A model generated the notes under the pieces. The model was not told the DNA's origin. It ran no database searches and was given only the letters and a program-made list of their open reading frames with translations. 64,000 nt of DNA from Cavia porcellus (lineage: Eukaryota > Chordata > Mammalia > Rodentia > Caviidae): assembly GCF_034190915.1 (NCBI RefSeq), contig NW_026947485.1:131952337-132016336 (forward strand). Reading direction: 5' to 3'. A program made the translations under genes and the position numbers. Shown here piece by piece: positions 34,280 through 45,716 of the stretch; within the stretch, counting starts at the first letter, position 1; each line of letters opens with the position of its first letter.

Positions 34280-37200
34280 GGAAAGTATTCGGTATTCATA
34301 CATGTGAGTTTGATTTATTTCACTTATGAGTATGGTCTCAAGCTGCGCCCATTTATTTATAAATATCTCAATGTGATCGTTCTTTATAGCTGAGTAGTAC
34401 TCCATTGTATAAAAATACCACAACCTTCATTTGATGGACACTTAGGTTGTTTCCAAGATCTGGCGATTACAAATTGTGCTGCTATAAACGTGGGTGCACA
34501 TATATCACTGTGGTATGATGTTTTCAGTTCTTCTGGTAATATGCCTAACAGTGGAATAGTTGGAACAAATGGGACTTCCAGTCCCACCTTTTTGAGAAAT
34601 CTCCAGACTGACCTCTACAATGGTTGCACCAGTCAGTCTACACTCCCACCAACAGTGTAGGAGAGTTCCTTTTCCCCCACAGCCTCTCCAGCATTTGTTG
34701 TTGTTGGTTTTCTTGATCCTGGCCATTCTTTCAGTAGTGGTTTTAATTTGCATTTCTCTAATGACTAATGATGATGAACATTTTTTCATGTATTTATTTT
34801 CCATTTGCATTTCTTCATCTGAGAATTGTGTATTCATCTCAGATGCCCATTTTTGGATTGGCTCCTTGAATTTTGGGGGTCTGATTTTTTAAAAATTCTT
34901 TATATGTTTTAGACAGAAGTCCTTTGTCTGAGGGACAGTTCACTAAGATTTTTTTCCCAGGTTTTGGGTTTTCTTTTCACTTTTTAAGAAGAGGTGATCC
35001 CAGTTATTGATTCTGGGAAGTATTTCCCATGCAGTTTGATTCCTGTTCAGAAATTCTCTACCTACCCCTATGTCTTCAAGGATTTTACCCCCTTTGTCTT
35101 CCAATAGATTTAGTGTTTCTGTTTTAATATTCAGATCTTTGATCCATTTAGATTTTATTTCAGTACATGGTGATAGGCCTGGGTCTAGTTTTAGTTGTCG
35201 GCATATGGAGAGCCAGTTTTTCCAACACCATTTATTAAAGAGATTGCCATTCTTCCAGTGAACTTGTTAGGCCCCTTTATCAAAGATAAGGTGATTGAGT
35301 ATGTTTGTAGTTGTGGTTGTATCTTCTAATCTATTCCATTGATCTTCATCTCTGTTTTGATTCCTGTACCATGTTGATTTTAGTACAGTTGCTTTGTAGT
35401 ATAACTTCAAGTCAGAGATTGTGATGCCTCCTGCCTTGCCTTTGCTGCTTAGAACTGTCTTTGCTATTCTAGATCTCTTCTCACTCCAGATGAATTTTAG
35501 GAGTGATTTCTCTAGATCTATGAGGTATGTTGATGGTATTTTTATTGGGATTGCATTGAATCTGTATAGCAGTTTTGGGAGAATGGCCATTTTCACAATA
35601 TTAATTCTTTCTATCCATGAGCAAGGGATGTCTTTCCATTTTCTGAGATTGTCTTCAATTTCTTTTTTCATTGCATTATAATTTTCCCTGTATAGGTCTT
35701 TCACTTCTTTCGTGAGAGTAATTCCTAAATATTTCATTTTTTTTTTGGTTGCTAGTGAAAGGGTGTGGCTTCTCTTATTTCTCTGTCAGTGATTTTGTTG
35801 TTAGTGTATAGGAATGCTATTGATTTTTGTGTATTGATTTTGTGTCTAGCTACATTGCTGAATTTATTTATTATATCTAAGAGTCTTTCAATGGAGTTTA
35901 GGGGGTCTTCTATGTAGAGTATCATGTCATTTGCAAATAACGATAATTTGACTTTTTCTTTTCCTCTCTTTACCCCTTTCATTTCTCTCTCTTGTCTAAT
36001 TGCTCTGGCCAGTATTAAGGGACATCCTTGTCTTGTGCCTGATTTTAAAGTAAAGGCCTTCAATTTTTGGCCATTTAGTATGATACTGGCTGTTGGATTG
36101 TCATAGTTGGCCTTTATTATATTGAGTTAAAGACCATCTATTCCAATTTTCTGTAAAGTTCTTATAAATTAATGTTGAACCTTATCAAAAGCTATTTCTG
36201 CATCTATAGAAATGATCATGTGATTCTTACTTGTTGCTTTATTGATATGGTGAATTACATTTATTGATTTACATATGTTGAACCATCCCTGCATGCCTGG
36301 GATGAATCCCACTTGGTCATGGTGTATAATCTTGATGATTTGCTGCATCCCACTTGCCAATATTTTATTGAGGATTTTTTCACCTATGTTTTTTAGGGAG
36401 ACTGGTCTGCAGTTCTCTTTTTTAGTTGGGTCTTTCTCAGATTTTGGTACTAGAGTAATATTTGCTTCCAGGAATGACTTAGGAAGGATTGCTTCCCTTT
36501 CAATTTCATTGAAGAGTTTGAGGAGTGTTGGCATTAAGTCTTCTTTGTATCTTGTAGAATTCTGCAGTGAATCCGTCTGGGCCTGGGCTCTTCTTTGTAG
36601 ATTAGGACTTAATTACATTTTCAATTTCATTAATAGAAATTAGATTAGTCAGCAGTTTTACATCTTCTTGACCTAGCTTTGGTACTTCATATGTTTCTAG
36701 GAATCTGTCTATATCTTCTGTGTTATCAAACCTTTTAAGAGTAGAGGTTTTCAAAATAGGTGCTGATGATCTTCTGTAGTTCTGCAGACTCTGAGTGATA
36801 TTGCCTTTTTCATTCTTTCTTGCATGAATTTGAGCTTTTTCTTCCCTTTTTTTAAAATAAGTTTGGCTAGGGGCTTATCAATTTTATTTATTCTTTCAAA
36901 GAACCGACTCTTTGATTCATTGATTCTTTGGATTATTTTCTTAGTCTCTGTTGCATTGTTTTCTGCTCTGATTTTTATAATTTCCTCTCTTCTTTTGGCT
37001 TTGGGCTTGAATTTCTCTTTTTTTCTAGATGTTTGAGGTGTAACATCAGGTTATTTATTTGTATTCGTTCTGTTTTCCTGATGTGGGAACTCAGTGCAAT
37101 AAATTTTCCTCTGAGGACAGCTTTCATTGCATCCCACAAATTCTGGTAAACTTACTGGAATTTGTATTTTTGTTTGCAGGTATTATTTAACTTCTTCTTT

Positions 37201-37950
37201 AATTTTCTCCGTGACCCACTGATTACTCAAGAGTGTGTAATTCAGTTTCCATGTGTTTATGGGATTTTTGCAGTATTTTTATCATTAATTTCTAATTTCA
37301 TGGTGCTAAGATCCGATAACATGCAAGGGAAAATTTCAACTCTTTTGCATTTAGTTAAATATGTTCTGTGATCTAATATATGGTCTATTTTAGAGAATGA
37401 CCCATGTACTGCTGAGAAGAATGTGTATTCTGATGTTGGAGGGAACACTCTGTATATGTCTATCAAGTCCATTTTGTTCACAGGTGTGATTCTGTTCTGT
37501 TATTTCTTTGCTGATTTTCTGTCTGGTAGATCTGTCCCTTGGTGTCAATGGTGTGCTAAGGTCTCCTGTTATAATTGTGTTACTGATAATTTGGTTTTTC
37601 ATTTCTGTTAATACTTGTTTTATATAATTGTGTGCTCTGGAATTTGGTGCATATATATTTAAGATTGTTATCTCTTCCTCTTGAAGTTTTCCCCTAACCA
37701 GTATGTAGTGACCTTCTTTATCTCTTCTGATAATTCTTGGCTTGAAGTTCACATTGTCTGCAAACAGAATAGCCACCCCTGCTTTTTGGGGGTTCCTGTT
37801 GCATGAAGTATTGTTTTCCATCCTTTGACTTTCAGTCTGTGAGTATCCTTTTGAATTAGATGGGTTTCTTGTAGACAGCATATGGTTGGATTTTGTTTTT
37901 TGATCCGTTCTGCCAGTCTGGTTTTTTAATTGGTACATTGAGACCATTTA
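34280..37950 (-). pseudogene. L1 ORF2 of nested element, broken
   Basis: Minus-strand ORF2 in several frames. The endonuclease part (37950-37260) has GDLSTPL where GDFNTPL is normal and SDLST where SDHS is normal, so two catalytic residues are gone. In the reverse transcriptase part, GTRQGCPL runs directly into ILARAIRQE (an in-frame deletion of about 10 residues near 36015). The catalytic FADD is FAND (first Asp changed to Asn, 35929-35931). The Cys motif CWRGCGGKGTLLHC is near 34650-34690. Confidence 0.88.
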
Positions 37951-38229
37951 CATTAATGGTTATAGCTGTTATATGTTGCTTTATTGTTGACATGTTATCT
38001 TTCTGCTGTTGCATCTTTATCTTTCTGTTCTCTTTAATTGTCTGCTTTGCTTAGTGTTTTTTTCCTAAGTATATCTAAACTGTCTTTCAGTATTCTTTGC
38101 AGGGTTGGCTTGATGATCATGAAGTTCTTCAGCTATTCTTTGTCATGGAAGTATCTTATTTCTCCATCAATTTTGAAGGGCAGTTTTGCAGGGTACATCA
38201 GTCTAGTTTGGAAATCATTTTCCTTTAGG

Positions 38230-38970
38230 ATCTGAAATACCTCACTCCGTGCTCTTTTGACTTTATTGTTTGTGCTGAGAAACCTGCTGTGATTCTGATA
38301 AATTTTCCTTTACAGGTGACTTGTCTTTTCTCTCTGACAGCTTTTAATATTCTATTCTTATGTTGGATTTCTGGGGTGGTGATTATTATATGTCTGTGTG
38401 TAGTTTTATTTTGGTTATGACTATTTGGAGTTCTATATTCTTCACTGATCCTGATGTCAGTTTCCAACCTCATGTTTGGGAAATTTTCAGCTACTACTTC
38501 TCTAAATATCCTCTTGACATTCTTTATGTTGTCCCCTTCTCTTTCATTTATCCCTATCAACCTTATGTTTTTTTCTTTGCATCATCTTGCAGTTGTTGAA
38601 TTGTTATTTCCTGATTCCTTGTTTTTTAAAAAGATCTTTCCTTTCCTGTTCACTAGCTGCAATCTTGTCTCTGAGGTCTGAAATTCTGTCTTCACTTTTA
38701 TTGAGGTGCTTTTTACAACTTTCAATGGAATTTCTGATTTCCTGTATATCTCTTTGCATCTGCTTTATGTATTCTGTTTGTTTCTTATATTGTTCATCTA
38801 TGGATTCTATCTTTTTGTTTAGTTCCTCCAACTTTTTAACTGTGTTTTCTTTAGATATATTCAGCATCTCCTTCATTTATTTTATCATTTCTTCTTTTAC
38901 CTGGGAGATTATTTCTAGTTTGAATTCCTTTAAAGCTTCCCAGAGTTGCCTCTTTATTTCAGTTGCTATT
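38230..38970 (-). pseudogene. L1 ORF1 of nested element, broken
   Basis: Minus strand. The coiled-coil part is at 38876-38604 (MKEMLNISKENTVKKLEELN, then QYKKQTEYIKQMQRDIQEIR) and the C-terminal part at 38560-38225 (ENFPNMRLETDIRISEEYRT, then VTCKGKFIRITAGFSAQTIK). The two lie in different frames, so ORF1 is frameshifted near 38600. Confidence 0.85.
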
Positions 38971-39226
38971 ATGTCTCATATTTCAGGTGTATGACATACA
39001 TTTTCTTCTATGTACATGGCTCCTAAGGTTTCTTGGGATGGACTGGAAGTTTGAGATTGTAATTTGGTCTTTCATTTTGTCATTTTCTTATATTTTTGTG
39101 TTTCAAGTGTTATTCCAAGGCTTCCCCAGGGTCTGTTGGAAATCCTCTACTATGCCCTCAGCTTCTGAGACTCTGGCTGCTCAGTTCCCCAGATTGAGAG
39201 AGGGGCACTGGGGGTCGGGCAGGCCG

Positions 39227-39483
39227 GCTCAAGACCCGCCGAGCTGATCCAGTGCAACCGGAAGCCATGAAGTTCCCTGTCCAGGGCCCAGCGAGGGCCC
39301 AAGCTAGCTAGGGTCAGGGGATGGTGTGGAGGACACTCACCCTAGGCCACCCAGCCTCTGGAACCAAAGGCAACCGCTTGCTTAGAACTCCAGAGTCCAC
39401 CAAGCATGGCTGGAAATGGGGAGGCCATTTCATGCCCGCTCATGACCTGCTGCGCTGGTCCAGTGCAACCAGAAGCCATGAAG
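39227..39483 (-). repeat. 5' UTR monomers of nested L1
   Basis: A 46-bp block at 39227-39272 (gctcaagacccgccgagctg onward, ending gccatgaag) recurs at 39438-39483, a period of 211 bp, which suggests one full monomer plus part of a second. The sequence is GC-rich and unlike the 88-97-bp monomers of the outer L1. Confidence 0.75.
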
Positions 39484-39495
39484 TTAAGATGTGAA

Positions 39496-39983
39496 ATTTT
39501 TATACAGTGGAATATTACTGAGCTATAAAAAGGATGATCTTGGGGCCTTCATAGGTAAATGGAGGCAACGTGAGACCATCATCATAAGTGAAATAAGTGA
39601 GAATCATAAATATCACATTGTATCTCTAGTCTAAAAAGTAGTAAGAACTGTAGGAGTAATAAAACCCAAAATGTGTCATTGCTATTGTAAAAAAGAGGAA
39701 AAGACAATGCTCTAAAGGATATAACTGCATGTATGTTTAAGTGTGTAAGGCAGATAACCACATTACTAAGTTTTTGTTGGATCATTGAGTGGAACTGTTT
39801 GCAAGCTTACTGTTTGACTGTCCACTTTGTATGCTTTAATTTTGTAACTTGAACAACTATTTCTAAGATGACAGCATGTAATTTATCAACTAGTGATTTC
39901 TTAGTGTTTTTTTTTGAAATTCTGTATTATTACTACTCTTTATTCTGTTTTTGCTTTTTTTCTCTTTAAATAAAATTTTTAAA
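39496..39983 (+). other. Outer L1: ORF2 end and 3' UTR
   Basis: The outer L1 resumes with the conserved ORF2 ending (gtggaatattactgagctat) and a short 3' UTR ending in aaataaaatttttaaaaaag. Confidence 0.9.
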
Positions 39984-40484
39984 AAAGAGAATAATGAAAT
40001 TTGCTATTGAAAAAGGTATGTGTTTCATTAATGCTGTGTGTGGAACTAAATTAAACTACCCTAATTTTTAAACAAAATAATGTGATAGTGTGAATGATTC
40101 AAATATTGCAATCTCTACAGAGGAGCTTTTACAATTCTTTCAAGTTGAAGGTACTAACATAATTAAGTGCAGACAGACTCTGTTTCCACCACCAACGGTA
40201 TAGAGAAATAAAAGGCTGTTTACTATTGATGAAGTGACAAGTGCCATGACATTTCATGACCTAGATGGGTGGTACATAAATACAAGCTTCCCTGGATAAG
40301 TGTAAATTTAAAGTGAACCATTTTCCTAAATAGTTTGAAGTTAGCTGAGGTAGACTTTCTGTCCTTAGCCATACACTGCTGTTGGTTTTGGTTTTTCAAC
40401 AGATCTCCTTATGTTGCCAAAAAGAGAAACTTAAGGAAGTTCACATTTATGAGAAGACAGATAATTTTAAATCAGTGACTTTGT
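39984..40484. other. Intergenic, nothing recognised
   Basis: About 500 bp of AT-rich sequence without recognisable elements. Confidence 0.6.
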
Positions 40485-40500
40485 CCATTAGATCTTTCTT

Positions 40501-40607
40501 TCTTTTTTTTTTTTTTTCTTTTTCCTTTTTATCGGTACCGGGCATCGAACTCACGACTGCCTGCTTGCAAGGCAGGCGCTTATGCTGCTGAGCTAAATCC
40601 CCAGCCC
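40501..40607 (-). repeat. ID SINE, young
   Basis: Minus-strand ID with T-run (A tail) at 40501-40530, 'gcatcgaactcacgactgcc' and 'gctgagctaaatccccagcc'. A perfect 16-bp direct repeat, ccattagatctttctt, is at 40485-40500 and 40608-40623. The perfect duplication suggests a recent insertion. Confidence 0.95.
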
Positions 40608-40733
40608 CCATTAGATCTTTCTTGAGAGGACATAGTGTGGATATTTGGTGACCCTCGTCTGCTGGGCAAGTGTGTCTGCAGTCTTTTATCTTCATTGAGA
40701 AGAAAATTCAGCACTTCTTCAAGATTCCTTCAC

Positions 40734-40930
40734 AGCTGAGTGTGGTGGCACAATCCTGTAATCTCAGCACTCTGGGAGCCTGATGCAGGAAGTCTGAAAT
40801 TTCAACCCCAAATTAGGCAATTTAGCAAAAAGCTATGTCTAAACAAACCAACAATAGCAAATCAATGTAATTCATGCAAAGGCCTTGTGTTCAAACTCCA
40901 GTACGATAAAAATTTTTTTTAAAATTTAAA
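40734..40930 (+). repeat. B1-dID-like fused SINE
   Basis: A B1 left part (gctgagtgtggtggcacaat, cctgtaatctcagcactctg) is followed by an ID-like right end (ttgtgttcaaactccagtac) and an A/T tail. Such B1-ID fusions are typical of squirrel- and guinea-pig-side rodents. Confidence 0.75.
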
Positions 40931-41132
40931 TAATGATTTCTATGACTATGACTAAATGCCCTAACACTAAAGCATTAGTTAACAAGATAGGTTTTCCCTA
41001 AGGCATTATGTATTAGAAGCGTCTGAGAGGAAGTTTGCCCTCCCATGCTGCGACGAAGAGCTTTATCCTCAATTCTCTTCTCCAGAGCCTCTCCATTTCT
41101 GGAGTTCTGGTGTATCTTTCTACCTACTTTTG

Positions 41133-41172
<40 letters not shown>

Positions 41173-42990
41173 ACACACACAGAGGCCTTGCTGACTTCTT
41201 ACTTCTGCCCCTGGCCCCACACTTTAGAGCACCAGTCTGCACCCCTTCTGCCTTGGACACAGTACTGCTGGGAGTTTACTCCTTACTGCAAGCAGTTTAT
41301 CAACTACTTACTTCGAACAAACACATTATACCCAGAGGAAAACTTTATATCTTTCAATTGGCAACAGATTTTTCTTCTGAACTATGCTTTTCCTGGCAGG
41401 CCAGCATGCAAATTTGCGTTCAATAGTGAGGGCATCCTGATTTTGGGTGAGAAGAAGCAGCCATACATTGAGGAGAAGAGAAAATCCAGGACATGCTTGT
41501 AAATATGGTCCATGGGTCATTTATTTAGTAAATACTGCATCTGCCATGTGTGCCAGGTGGGCACAGGAGGCTCGGCTGTCATGGCCGCACTTGGCTCAGC
41601 CAGGAGTGTGCCATCTGGGTTTTATAAAACTGCCTGTGTGGTACATAGTAGATGTGGAGCCCTCATTTCTGCTCCTTGGGAATGGAGCCTCCACTGTTCA
41701 TGGACAGAAGCAGAGAGCATCATAGTGGGGGAATTTATACTAGGTCACTAGGTTTGCTGTGGCCCACCTCAAGACAGCACACCTGCCTGAGAGGGGTGGA
41801 CTTGGGGCCACTCCTGCTAGATTTCCTCTCTGCCCACCTGGGTGTGCAGCAGGAGAAGCAAGGGCCTCTCTGCAGATGCTGCTTACATGCCATGTTTAAC
41901 AGTCGTGTCATTGCCTGGGTACCAGAGAGAGACACTTTGATCCGCTGAGTGCCCGAACAGGTATTCATTCCAAAGGGTGTTCCAAGTGCATAACAAAAGG
42001 TGGGAAGTTAATCACCTCTTTCACTTTCATTCCAGGTGTCTGTTAAATTCTAGTTAGCAATAAATGAGGTTTATTACTTAAATGTGAGTTGTAAGGGCGC
42101 TACATTGTCTGAGTTCCTCTGTGTGGTAAGCAAGAACAAAGAGTGTTTAAGATAGACTTGTCAGGCAAGAGGTGTTGATTTGCACCAAAGGTTAATAAAA
42201 GGATTTATAGTTCACCTGTGATTGAAAGCCTGCAGGGTAACATTCCAGAAAATAATCAATTGAATGTGTTTTACAGAAAACACACTATCTGCTTGGTTTC
42301 TAGGTGACAGGCACCTGCCTCCATTGTTTCAGCTGCTACACTGTAGCCTTGGTAGTCAGAGTGGGAATTCTGATCCACCAAGGTCCTTGTTTTAAATTAT
42401 CAGCAGTCTGCACACACCTTTCAAAATGTGCTTGGGATGCAGCCTTCAGAAGGGCTGGGCCGGGGTTGGGGAGGGACTCTGATGGCTCTGTCCATGCCTA
42501 GTGCTCACCAAGAGTGACCAGGAACAGTTGGGAAAGGTAGGAGGAGTTGTGGAAGCCAATATCTTCCTAGGGAACCCAGAATGCTCTCCAAGGGGAAACA
42601 ACGCAAGCTTGTTTTCCTTCAAAGGGGTGACAGGTCCCATAGGAAAGGGGTCTGTGAGATGAAGCTCCTTGGACAGGCAGGAAGAATGTTCATCTTCAAG
42701 GTGTGCCTTATTGTCTTGGAGACGTTAGCCTATGTGCAAGGTCAACCCATGCTTACCCTGAAGCGCAGATTGTGGGTTTGCCATGAAAAGTAATTCTGAG
42801 TGTAACCACCCCTAAGATATGGAAGAGAACTGCAGTTCAGGCCCCTCAACCTGCAGCTCCTCCTTTTACTCTTTAATGGGCCAATTCTGAAAACAGTTGG
42901 CAGACAAACACAGAAGATGCATTCAGAGTACATTAACCAAGCAAGGAGGAGAGTTAAGAGTATTAGGAATTGGACTCCAAGGAAGAAGAT
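40931..42990. other. Intergenic with (CA)n
   Basis: Contains a CA microsatellite (41134-41181). The rest, including 41190-42990, shows no recognised repeat or gene. Overlapping open frames near 41447-41948 have no protein-like features that I recognise. Confidence 0.55.
41134..41181. repeat. (CA)n microsatellite
   Basis: About 24 CA units with a single interruption (ctcac) near 41167. Confidence 0.97.
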
Positions 42991-43117
42991 AAAATATTGT
43001 TTTTGTGTTTTGAGACAGGGTCTTGATTTCTAGCACCGGCTGCATTGAACTGATGGCAATCCTTCAGCCTCAGCCTCTGGGGTGCTGGACTTACAGGTGT
43101 GCACCACCACTCCCAGA
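42991..43117 (-). repeat. B1 SINE
   Basis: Reverse-orientation B1: 'ttttgagacagggtcttgat', 'ccttcagcctcagcctctgg' and 'ttacaggtgtgcaccaccac'. Confidence 0.88.
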
Positions 43118-45475
43118 AAATACTCTCTGTGTGAGTTGGTGTAGCTCCAGATTCCTCAAGGGCTTGTTCAGTGATGACATGTTGAGATAGATGCTTCATG
43201 ATGCAAAATACCTACTTTGCTGACGCTCCGTGCATACTCTAGCCCACTCATGCAGAACCTTCTGAGACACCAAGAAGCATTCTGGGACCTCTCATTTGCT
43301 GCATGCAAGCTCACCAGTGGCTCGGTAGGGATGGAGGAAAGCAGGTGCATTTGGATGGAAACAGGATTAGAAAAAGAGATAAAGAACAATTGAGCAGGTC
43401 AGCCAGGAGAAAGAATAGGGACAGATGTTTAAGCACATGCTGGATGGAGTGAAAAGAAGAAGGCAAGTCTTAAAATAGAAGTTTAGGAGTTTTAGCCATG
43501 TAATGCACGTGATGGAGCTTCCTTCTCAATCAGTACAGACCATACATGGTAAATACCTGCTCCTTTCTTCAGTAGTCAGGACTGCTGGCAGGGCCTCAGA
43601 ATATTCTGCATACAATACAAACTGAAGGCCAGGATGGCAAACCCATCCATGCTTGTGAAATTATGATCCTACATTGAGCAGTAAAATTCATCATTTGCTT
43701 AAAATAAAGTTTTTTGGAAGTCATACTCACGTTGCTCACTATGCCTTATATGTGAACTTCTGTGGCATTGTGTTTTATTGAAGTCTTCCAAAAATATGGC
43801 AGCTGTAATCTGCCTCATCTATGTCCCTGGAGAACTTTCTCCAAATATAAACCAAATATGAACAGGACCTGATTATCACAAACCAGGTACAAAATCAACA
43901 ACTCTGTGTAGTGAGGACTCAGTGATTTGTGGACTATAGTAGGATGAAGGAGGCATGAGGGAAATGGGTAAAACAGACACACAAAACAAGAGGGTTCAAA
44001 TCATGTCTTCCAAAAAAAGGGTAACTCTCTTGTTTTAATAATTTGAGAAAAAATAACTCACCATAAAGAAAAAATTACCAAATATTCAAAATGTAATTAC
44101 ATAGTGGTGTCAGTGAAAATGGGAAAGCAAGACCTCAGAGAGTTCACCACTGCATGAAAGGGCAAGAAAAAACCGGCAAAATTTTTGAGAACCAACTTGT
44201 TCAGAAACCTCCAAATTAACCAAAGACTCATAAGCATCCTAGGGAGTATATAGTAAGAAAAATAGAAATGGAGTATCTCAGTAAAACAATGAGTTTTTGT
44301 ATTTTAAACTTATCCCTTCCCCTGTTACTCAGTTCCGCAGCAGCCTTGAAAAATAACAGCTTGCATTTCTGATAATGCAGGGGGCAGCGTAGGCCTTATC
44401 TCTGAAGAAAGGTCACTATTTGGTCAGTCTTGGAAGGTTATATTTAATAGGGCTGTCTCATTGAATTCAGTGTTCGAAGCTTGTGGGAAGAGAAGTCTTT
44501 ACTGAGTATTTCAATATCTTGATTTGTTGAGACAAATAACTAGGAAGCTTAAAAAGAAAAGCTGAGAAATGGAATATTCAAAACCAGGTTCTAAAAATTC
44601 TACTATATTCCTGGAAATCTAAGAGACCATGTACATATTTGAGGCTATGCCTCGTGTGCAGAAGAGACATGAGAAACTCCTAGACTTCCCTATGTGACTG
44701 AGTGATGTCTGTGAAAACAGGAAGTAAGGGATAGTGGCTGAGGATATTGCTTAGTGGTGCAGCACCTGCCAGGCAAATGTGAGGTCCTGAGTTAAATACC
44801 TGGTACAAGAAAAGGAACTAAGGACTAACACAGAGTTGTCAACTAGCTAACAGCATTAACAATGTGCTCCACATGCACATAGCAAAGACTAGGAGGTACT
44901 GGTTCTAGGTGTTTAAGGTTCTAGGTGTCTGATCACAGTGCTACTAAGTAAAGTCTTCAGTGTCCACACATGAAAAATACACAGAGTTTAGAGAAATAGC
45001 TCCTGAAAATCACTAGACAAATTAATATAACAAGCAGTAGCAGAAACAGCAACAAAACATGGGAGGGGAGAATCTGATTTCCAAAGTGCCATACCATGTG
45101 AATCTCCAGTTTCAATAACAACAAAGAAATTTACAAATAAGAAAGTATGAGTTATATATAGTAACAACATCCACACTGTAGAAACTGCTGCTGCTGCAAA
45201 AGCCAATATATCAGATTTATTTTGAATAAATTATTTTAAAGTAATTATAAAGTCAAAATAAAATATGACAATGATGTATCATCAAATAAGGAATATCCAC
45301 AAAAAACAGAATTATAGAAATAAAGCAAATAGAAACTCTGGAGTTGAAAAATACAATGACTGAAATAAAAAATTCACTAGAGGATCTTAGAAGCAGATCT
45401 GAACAGGAACAAAAAGAATCTATAAATTTGCAGTTCGTGAAATTGACACTGATATGAGGAAGAGAAAGATAAAGA
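43118..45475. other. Intergenic, one old ID
   Basis: AT-rich sequence. Apart from the ID-like SINE at 44735-44815, I recognise nothing. Confidence 0.55.
44735..44815 (+). repeat. Old ID SINE
   Basis: ggctgaggatattgcttagt, then gtcctgagttaaatacctgg. A diverged ID body with a short A-rich end. Confidence 0.7.
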
Positions 45476-45484
45476 ATGGTTCTT

Positions 45485-45716
45485 TTTTTAAAATTTTATT
45501 TAAAAGGAAAAAGAGAAAAACACAAAACAAAACAAAGTGGTGTAAGGGTACACGTAATACAGAAATACCAAAAAAAAAAAAAAAACAGTAAGAAATCACC
45601 TGTTAATAGATTACATATTATCATCTTAGAAATAGTTGCTCAAATCACAGTATCAAAGATTACAAAGTGGACATTCAAACAGAGAGACTGCAAACAGCTG
45701 TGTTCAATGATCCATT
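45485..45716 (-). mobile_element. 5'-truncated L1 (3' UTR only)
   Basis: 232 bp of the same L1 3' end as at 4.3 kb. The poly(A) tail is the T/A-rich run at the left. The direct repeat atggttctt is at 45476-45484 and 45717-45725. Confidence 0.88.

Larger units (their letters stand above)
32782..39485 (-). mobile_element. Nested L1, nearly full length, minus strand
   Basis: A 6.7-kb L1 in reverse orientation inside the outer L1, with poly(A) at the left (T/A-rich 32782-32812) and 5' UTR at the right. The direct repeat aagatgtgaa is at 32767-32776 and 39486-39495, and the outer L1 reads straight through this repeat. Order on the minus strand: 5' UTR monomers, ORF1 (about 38230-38970), ORF2 (about 37950 down to 34280), and a long 3' UTR with tandem repeats. 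Inactive. Confidence 0.93.
24079..39983 (+). mobile_element. Outer L1, nearly full length, opened by three insertions
   Basis: A plus-strand L1 with 5' UTR (24086-24930), ORF1 (about 24950-25880), ORF2 (about 26030-39590, interrupted) and 3' UTR with poly(A) (39590-39983). Removing the insertions at 26969-29411, 30914-31588 and 32777-39495 leaves about 6.07 kb, the expected L1 length. The flanks aagaaaataatactgaa (left) and aagagaataatgaa (right) may be a decayed target duplication. ORFs carry many stops and frameshifts, so it is inactive. Confidence 0.9.
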
